Source: Mortierella hygrophila
Lineage: Eukaryota > Mortierellomycota > Mortierellomycetes > Mortierellales > Mortierellaceae
Assembly (NCBI GenBank): GCA_015680625.1
Contig: JAAAXW010000006.1
Span: forward strand, 1-64,000
DNA: 64,000 nucleotides
Reading direction: 5' to 3'
Part shown: piece by piece, positions 57,739 to 64,000 of the stretch
Layout: every line of letters begins with the position of its first letter
How positions within the stretch are numbered: position 1 is the stretch's first letter
Program-made: the position numbers and the translations under genes
Notes under the pieces: generated by a model
The model's database searches: none
Told to the model about the DNA's origin: nothing
Seen by the model: the letters and a program-made list of their open reading frames with translations, nothing else

Positions 57739-60700
57739 ATGAAGTCGGCTCAAGGAAGAATCAAACCATCAAAGAGGAAAACCATCATTCGCTCAGTCCT
57801 GGCGTTGGGCCTGGCACTCGCGAGTGTGAGCGCCGTCAAGCGCGAAGACTTCAAGACTTGCTCCCAGAGCGGTTTTTGTGCTCGCAACAGGGCTTACGCA
57901 GATATTGCCAAGGAGAACCCTCAATGGGCTTCACCCTTCCAGCTCAATCCTTCTTCCCTTCGCCTGAACAAGGGCGTCCTCACCGGCGATCTTATCAATG
58001 TTCAGGAGGACAAGCAGCCCTCGGACAAGCCAGCTTTGGCGTTTGAGCTCCATTTGCTCGACACCGACGCGGCTCGTGTCCGCATCAACGAGCGCAGCCC
58101 CATCCACACGCGCTACGACGGCGTTCAGGATACTGTCCTGGTCAAGCCTTATGGACACGCTACTGAAGGATCGTACCAAAAGTTGGGCAAGGACGAGAAC
58201 GGGGTCTTGAGTATCCAGTACGGCGCTCAGAGCCAGAACACTGTCAGGATCAGCTCAGCACCCTTCAAGATCGAGTTCCTTGTGAACGGCGTGCCTACCG
58301 TCCTCTTGAACGACGAGGGATTGTTGCGATTCGAACGTCTTAGGAACAAGGAGGAGTCCAAGGTTGAGGAGGAGGGCGAGAAGCAAGAAGATGAGGCCAG
58401 CAGTGATCCATTGGTTGAGCAGAAGGCTGGTGGCAACGACATTGAGATTGCGATTGAAAAATCCGAGCAGGAGAAGAAGTTGGAAGAGAACCTGTGGGAG
58501 GAGAGGTTCAAGGAGTTTACAGATTCCAAGCCCAGAGGTACGCAATTTTGTCCAACAGCTATTGTTGAGTTTGAATGACCGTTGTGTGTACTCAGAATAC
58601 GATTATCCTTTCACATTGCAATCCTAGGCCCAGAGTCGTTTGGCATGGATATCACATTCTCTGGAATCAACCATGTTTACGGTATCCCTGAGCACGCTAC
58701 CAGTCTCTCGCTCAAGGCCACCCGTGGCCCTGATGCTCCTTACACTGAGCCTTACAGACTGTATAACCTGGACGTGTTTGAATACGAAGGCGACAACCCA
58801 ATGGCGCTCTACGGATCAGTTCCCTTCATGCTCGGTCACAGCAAGAACAGCACTGCTGCTGTGTTCTGGATGAACGCCGCCGAGACCTGGATTGATGTGG
58901 AGAAGAGCCCCGAGGACAAGAATGGCGGGATTCTCTCTTGGATCAAATCAAAGAAGGCTGTGCACCCTACTGCCACCAAGACGCACTGGATCAGCGAGGC
59001 AGGAGTGCTGGACGTGTTTGTTTTCCTCGGACCAACCCATCGCGACATTTTCCGCCAATATGCATCGCTTGTTGGCACCACTGCTTTGCCCCAGGCTTTC
59101 TCGATCGCCTACCACCAGTGCCGCTGGAATTACAACAACCAGAATGATGTTGCTGAGGTCGATGCTGGATTCGACGAGCACGATATTCCTTATGATGTTC
59201 TCTGGTTGGATATCGAACACACCAATGGCAAGAGATACTTTACCTGGGACGAGGCCAAGTTCCCTAATCCTACGGAAATGCAGGAGTCTCTCAGCAGCAA
59301 GGGCAGAAAGGTGAGTAAACTGCCTTTCTGGCTTGTCATCGTTCACTACAATGCGGTAAACCCAATGTACCAAGTACTGTTATACTGATTCATTTGTTCC
59401 TCATTCAGATGGTCACTATTATCGACCCCCATATCAAGAAGGACGGCGATTATCACGTTTCGAAAGAGGGCGCTGAACTGGACGTGTACATCAAGAACAA
59501 GGACGGCAGCTCGGACTTTGACGGATGGTGCTGGCCTGGTAGCTCGCAGTGGATCGACTTTTACAACCCCAAGGCGCGCGATTGGTGGGCATCCCAGTTC
59601 TCGTACGACAAATACATTGGCTCGACCAAGTCTTTGTTCACCTGGAACGATATGAACGAGCCCTCTGTCTTCAGCGGTCCCGAGATTACTATCCCCAAGG
59701 ACGTTATTCATTACGGAAATGTCGAGCATCGCAACGTCCACAACCTTTACGGAACTATGTTTGTAAGTGACATCAAGAGCACTGCTGAGTACTTGGAGTT
59801 AATTTCTGCACGACCAGCCTTTTACTAAGTGATCTTGCTACGCCCCTCTTCAATAGCATTCGGCTACTGCCCAAGGCCTGGCTCACCGCGATGAGACCAA
59901 CCAGCGTCCCTTTGTCCTCTCCCGCGCCTTCTTTGCCGGTACCCAGCGTTTCGGAGCCATCTGGACAGGAGATAACGTTGCCAGTTGGGAGCATCTTGAG
60001 TTGGCCTCGCCAATACTTCTCACTATCGGACTTTCGGGTATTCCTTTCTCGGGAGCAGATGTTGGTGGTTTCTTTGGAAACCCTGACGCAGAGCTGTTGA
60101 CACGTTGGTACCAGGCCGGTATCTATTATCCCTTCTTCCGTGCCCACGCCCATCTTGACAGCAAGCGTCGTGAGCCCTGGTTGTTCGGTGAGCCCTACAC
60201 GACCCAGATCCGCGAGGCCATTCGCACCCGTTATACCCTGTTGCCTTTCTGGTACACTCTCTTCCAGGAGGCCAGTGTTGACGGAACACCCATCATCCGG
60301 TAAGTTTCATTCATTTTCAATAAGGAAATGTGATGAAAAATCGATGAAGAGTACGAGACTAACCATGGCAACTGTTTATTCACCTTTTTAGCCCCATGTT
60401 CACAGAGTTCCCTGAGGACGAAGCTGTGTTTGGTATGGACGATCAGTACATGGTCGGAGACGCTATCTTGGTTAAGCCAGTTGTCAAGTCAGCCGTCGTT
60501 CGGTCGAACGTGTACTTTGCAGGCAACGAGAAGTGGTTCGACATCAAGGACTACAGTGTTGAGCAAGGACCCGGATTCAAGGATATCGACTCCCCTGCGG
60601 ATAAGATCCCCGTTTACCAGCGTGCCGGAACTATTGTCCCCAAGCGCGAGAGACCACGTCGGTCATCCAAGGCTATGGAGAACGACCCCTTCACACTTGT

Positions 60701-61055
60701 CATTGCGTTGGACAGCAAGGGTGAGGCTTCGGGACGACTTTACTTGGATGACGGCGAGTCGTTCAACTATGAGAAGGGTGATTATATTCTAAGAGAGTTC
60801 AAGGTCTCGAAGGGTGTCTTGTCGTCGCGCAAGGTTGATGAAGTTGCATCGGGTAAGAACTCGTTCGCAGAGAAGGCTGGAGGATTGAGGATCGAGCGTC
60901 TTGTTATCTTGGGAGCGACTGCTCCTTTGAAGAAGGTCGCTGTTGGAGATCACACTCTGGAGGTAAACTGCTCACAGTTTGGAGGTAGCTATGTCTGCAC
61001 AGTCAAGGAGCCCCAAGTCACTGTCGGGAAGGACTTTGACCTGTCCTTCGCGTAA
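57739..61055 (+). CDS. ROT2: Glucosidase II alpha subunit (GH31)
   Basis: Five exons: 57739-58537, 58628-59310, 59409-59762, 59857-60299 and 60392-61055 (980 aa, phases match). In the ER lumen it removes the two inner alpha-1,3-glucoses from N-glycans, controlling the calnexin cycle. A hydrophobic signal segment (IIRSVLALGLALASVSAV) lies after a short basic head, then the family N-terminus FKTCSQSGFCARNR. GH31 motifs: DVLWLDIEHTNGKRYFTWD, nucleophile Asp575 in WNDMNEPSVF, acid/base Asp651 in IWTGDN, and PFFRAHAHLDSKRREPW, a signature of glucosidase II. An acidic/Lys-rich insertion (about 205-255) sits in the N-terminal domain, as in other family members. No HDEL is needed because the beta subunit retains it. 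The Tof1 start follows after only 179 bp. Confidence 0.96.
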
Positions 61056-61234
61056 ATTTACCAAGTGACGGTCAATTAATTTATCGCGTGAAAGACGTAT
61101 CAAAAAAATAAACAATATCAACGCGCAGAGAGAGGGACGGTTAATTACTGCAAGGAGAAGAAAAGGTTCAAATGGTCGTCTGTGAAAGTTACTCCATCAT
61201 CCCTCAACTCTACAACACAGCAACCAGGAACAGC
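61056..61234 (+). promoter_or_regulatory. Short spacer glucosidase II alpha / TOF1
   Basis: 179 bp contains an AATAAA near 61106 for the upstream gene and must also hold the TOF1 promoter, unless the upstream in-frame ATG at 61172 is used. Confidence 0.5.
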
Positions 61235-64000
61235 ATGGACCCCGACACCGAGTCATTACTGGTGTCAACCTGCCTGGCCCTCGGAGGATTTGAAGACAAG
61301 TCCGAAAACCTCCATGACACTTCCCGGGTCTATGTCATGGGTGATGAGTGTCTCGGTAGGTCGCAGAATGTTAATTCAGAAGAGTGTTCACACTACGACG
61401 TCGTAGTGAAAACAAAGAGTGGCCTATGTACTGACAAAGCCATTTCATCTTTACAAATTGAACTTGATAGAGTGTTTGAAGGATATCAAAAAGTTTATCA
61501 AGTACTACGAGGAAGCAGGAGACAACGTGGCGCTCACATTTCTGGGAAAGATGGGTATCCTGGAGAAGGATCTCATCCCTATCATTCTCCTCAACTCACC
61601 TGCCGACAACAGTACCAAAGAACGACTTGTTCTTGCCTGCAGTAAGATCTCAACACAAATGGACGCATTGATGGAGAGGGGTTGTTGCCGTAGAGGATAC
61701 CATGGTCACTAACGACATTTCTCTCGCGCTTTCTCTTGTGACTATAGTTGAGCTGATGGTGCCGATGACATGGATTATTGACTATGAGGAGCTGAAAAGG
61801 ATCGCCACTGCAGAGGAAGACCACAGCATTATAGGAAACCTGTACGAAAAGAACGAGATTCTGCGAAGCTACAAGAAGGCGTTTCTTCAGCCTGGAGTTC
61901 TGGACGCTGTCTTTAATGTCCTATTACGACCACTTCAAGTCGAGCACCGAGTTAGGACTACCAGAGACACGGCTATCATTCGTCTTGGACTCTCACTCTT
62001 CCGTAACTTGGTCGCTATCAGGGATGCTGAGGTCTCTCTGGCTGGATCTATGGATCAGTTCCTCAGTTCCATCATGCAGGTAGGAGGAATAATATGAACA
62101 AACAATAGAGCTCAGACGAATATTATGGAGCTACTTGGTGCTGAAGGCGCTTCTAACATCCAAACACTTCCTTCTTTTATTGATTACCCTAGGATCAACT
62201 ACTAGAGCGATTTCAACAGGAGAACGTCATGTCATTGCTGGTGACACTGGCGTCTTCCTCGAAGGATGCTCAGCTCGCAGAATGGAATGCAATAACCATG
62301 GAGATCTTTTATTACATTTTCTCGGGAGTTGAGCCAGAAGAGTTGATGTCAGGAGTTGTTTCGTCCACTGTACGTACATTTATGCACTGTACCCTCATCC
62401 AGATTCATCGAACTACTGTTCAATATTTCTACAGATTGATTGTTGACACACTCTTTCACCAACCTTTTATTTTATAGGGCTCAGTCAGGAATTCAAAACT
62501 GGAAGAGCTGCTGCAGAAGGAGGAGAGGGAGAAGCAGGCCCAGTCGACAGCTGGAAGGAAACGACATGATCGCTTTGGCACAACAGGAGAAGCCCGTCTC
62601 ACGGTTCGTCCGCTTGATATTTTGGAGTCCGTACACTGGCAGGTTGTGGGCAGAGCGAACATTAAACTAACTCGCCTTCTTGATTTTGGTACGATCGAAC
62701 GATAGGATGGACGGAGGATGGTTCTTCATCAAAAGGGTGCTTTTTTTTCGTCGATCGAAAAGCAACTGGACAATGTCAAGAAGCCCAAGGCTAAAACCAA
62801 ACGTCTGAAGGTATGCTAGCACATGTCCAACGCCGGTCCATATCGTTTTCTTGTAGTTTGGATGGCAATTAATCAATGAGTTTGCTCTTTATGATGTACA
62901 GGAATTGGGCGAGTTCAAAAAGACACTCTCGAGATCAGGAGCAGAGAACCTTCGGAATATCGCATTGACTGTGCTGGAGAGTTGCTTCAATCGTAAGTGA
63001 TCCCCTTGCAAGAACCACATGGATTACACTGTAAAATCATCAGCCGTGCTAATATCCCATTCAAACTGTTGACACATTAGCATTATATGAATCCATTCGC
63101 AGGGATATCGAAATGGGAAGAGAAAGGGTCAAGCCTTACCATCTGGGTCAATTCCATGTCTTGATGACGTTCCTACTCCAGTTCAGACGGCTATATGTGG
63201 ACAACCTGATCAAGCAACCCCGTCAGACCAGGAAGGACGTTATCGAGCAGGATATGAAGAGACTGTCGGAGATGATGAAGACTTTCTTACGACATGAGCC
63301 CGAACGCCTCCAGGAACTGGCGACTATCGTGGATGCACAGGACTGGGGCAAGTTACAGCAGCTCAGCGACAGCGCACTTTCGGCACATCAACAAGGAGTC
63401 TACGAGGTCAAGAAGGCCGAGATTATGCGTGTTCAGGAAGAGAAGCTGTCGCAACTTGAGGAGGAATACCGGAAAAGCGTCGAGGCCTTGGACTATACTT
63501 TGATTTCTGCTGCAGTCGAAAAGACGAGTGTGTTTCAGATTATTCGGTACATTCGCGCACAGGTGGAGCGCAATGACAAGGTATCTCTCCTGCCACATCT
63601 GCTTTCACTTTTTGCAAGGCTTCAATTGCAAAAGTGCGTTTAGTTCATGTGCTCTAATTGTCGTTTACTTTTTGCGCCCATAGGATTTGACGAGTAATAT
63701 CAGAAAGGCGTTGGATTGCTTCCAAGAGATGGTAAGTGGTACATCACATATGAGAGGGTCACATCCGTAACTCGCCACCTTTTCTTCTCTGTACTAATTG
63801 AGAGTATATCTCCATTGCATAGCTTGTGGCTCTGAATGGCATGTACAAGTCGCCAAACGAGCAGTACCGTGAGGCGTCCGACAATGTCCAGAACAACTTG
63901 TACTATGAGGAAGGCACACTCGAGTTGTTCTTGGATCTGGTCAAAGGATACAAGAGACAATCGCCCAAGTAATTGTCTGACCATATCTTTCATTTGTCTT
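61235..64000 (+). CDS. TOF1: Replication fork protection protein Tof1/Timeless (partial, 3' end off window)
   Basis: Ten exons are visible: 61235-61355, 61471-61641, 61748-62079, 62193-62369, 62478-62603, 62706-62810, 62902-62992, 63081-63580, 63684-63731 and 63823-63968; about 605 aa, and the last donor (AA|GTAATT) runs out of the window. Tof1/Timeless with Csm3/Tipin stabilises stalled forks and supports the S-phase checkpoint. Motifs: MDPDTESLLVSTCLALGGF, LKDIKKFIKYYEE, DLIPIILLNSPAD, VPMTWIIDYEELKR, then KRHDRFGTTGEARLT joined to DGRRMVLHQKGAFF, and PYHLGQFHVLMTFLLQFRR. The join after exon 5 uses a GTTCGT donor that conservation strongly supports. Met at 61235 fits the family start; an in-frame ATG at 61172 would add 21 residues. 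Confidence 0.93.

Noticed and set aside
1..64000. Transposons, CRISPR arrays, phage or secondary-metabolite genes
   Set aside because: No transposase, reverse transcriptase, regular spaced repeats, terminal inverted repeats around an open frame, or PKS/NRPS/terpene motifs were seen on either strand.

Overview
This window is nuclear DNA from a filamentous fungus. The protein-coding genes are split by many short introns (mostly GTAAGT-type donors and CTAAC-type branch sites), and intergenic regions are rich in pyrimidines and simple repeats. The gene content is fungal: a Zn2Cys6 transcription factor with polyQ tracts, a fused PABA synthase, a transgelin of the Scp1 type, Tof1 and a diaphanous-type formin. 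A clear AP-4 beta subunit and a mitochondrial/PlsB-type glycerolipid acyltransferase suggest an early-diverging lineage (Mucoromycota, probably Mortierella-like) rather than an ascomycete or basidiomycete. That placement is inference; no rRNA or marker comparison was possible.

Layout: 0.4-3.0 kb secreted S41-family peptidase (+); 3.5-5.3 kb TATA-binding protein (+); 5.9-11.0 kb Zn2Cys6 regulator (-); 11-15.8 kb gene-poor; 15.8-17.2 kb an unrecognised tail-anchored-looking protein (-); 17.3-21.5 kb glycerol-3-phosphate/DHAP acyltransferase (-); 21.5-25.0 kb gene-poor; 25.0-29.1 kb large intronless PPR protein (+); 29.4-30.4 kb Ser/Thr-rich single-TM protein (-); 30.7-32.0 kb transgelin (-); a 10-N gap at 32.14 kb; 32.4-36.3 kb fused PABA synthase (-); 36.8 kb tRNA-Arg(ACG) (-); 37.1-38.9 kb SR splicing factor (+); 39.1-41.2 kb cystathionine beta-synthase (-); 42.4-48.7 kb formin (+); 48.8-52.2 kb AP-4 beta (-); 53.8-56.5 kb cobalamin-independent methionine synthase (+); 57.7-61.1 kb glucosidase II alpha (+); 61.2 kb to the window end, Tof1/Timeless (+, runs off the edge).

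Nearly all are housekeeping genes and do not form one pathway. The only metabolic theme is one-carbon/sulfur: PABA synthase (folate precursor), methionine synthase (folate-dependent use of homocysteine) and cystathionine beta-synthase (the competing use of homocysteine) lie within 24 kb, although on different strands and separated by unrelated genes. I rebuilt exon structures by hand from splice signals, reading phase and family conservation. For almost every multi-exon gene the exon lengths sum to an intact frame. I saw no mobile element, CRISPR array, secondary-metabolite cluster or novel multi-gene system. The best leads are a heme-ligand-like N-terminus on the fungal CBS, a perfect double E-box palindrome with a CRE next to the tRNA/SR gene pair, several GC-AG and GTTNGT introns, Cys-rich insertions in PABA synthase, and the unrecognised gene at 15.8-17.2 kb.
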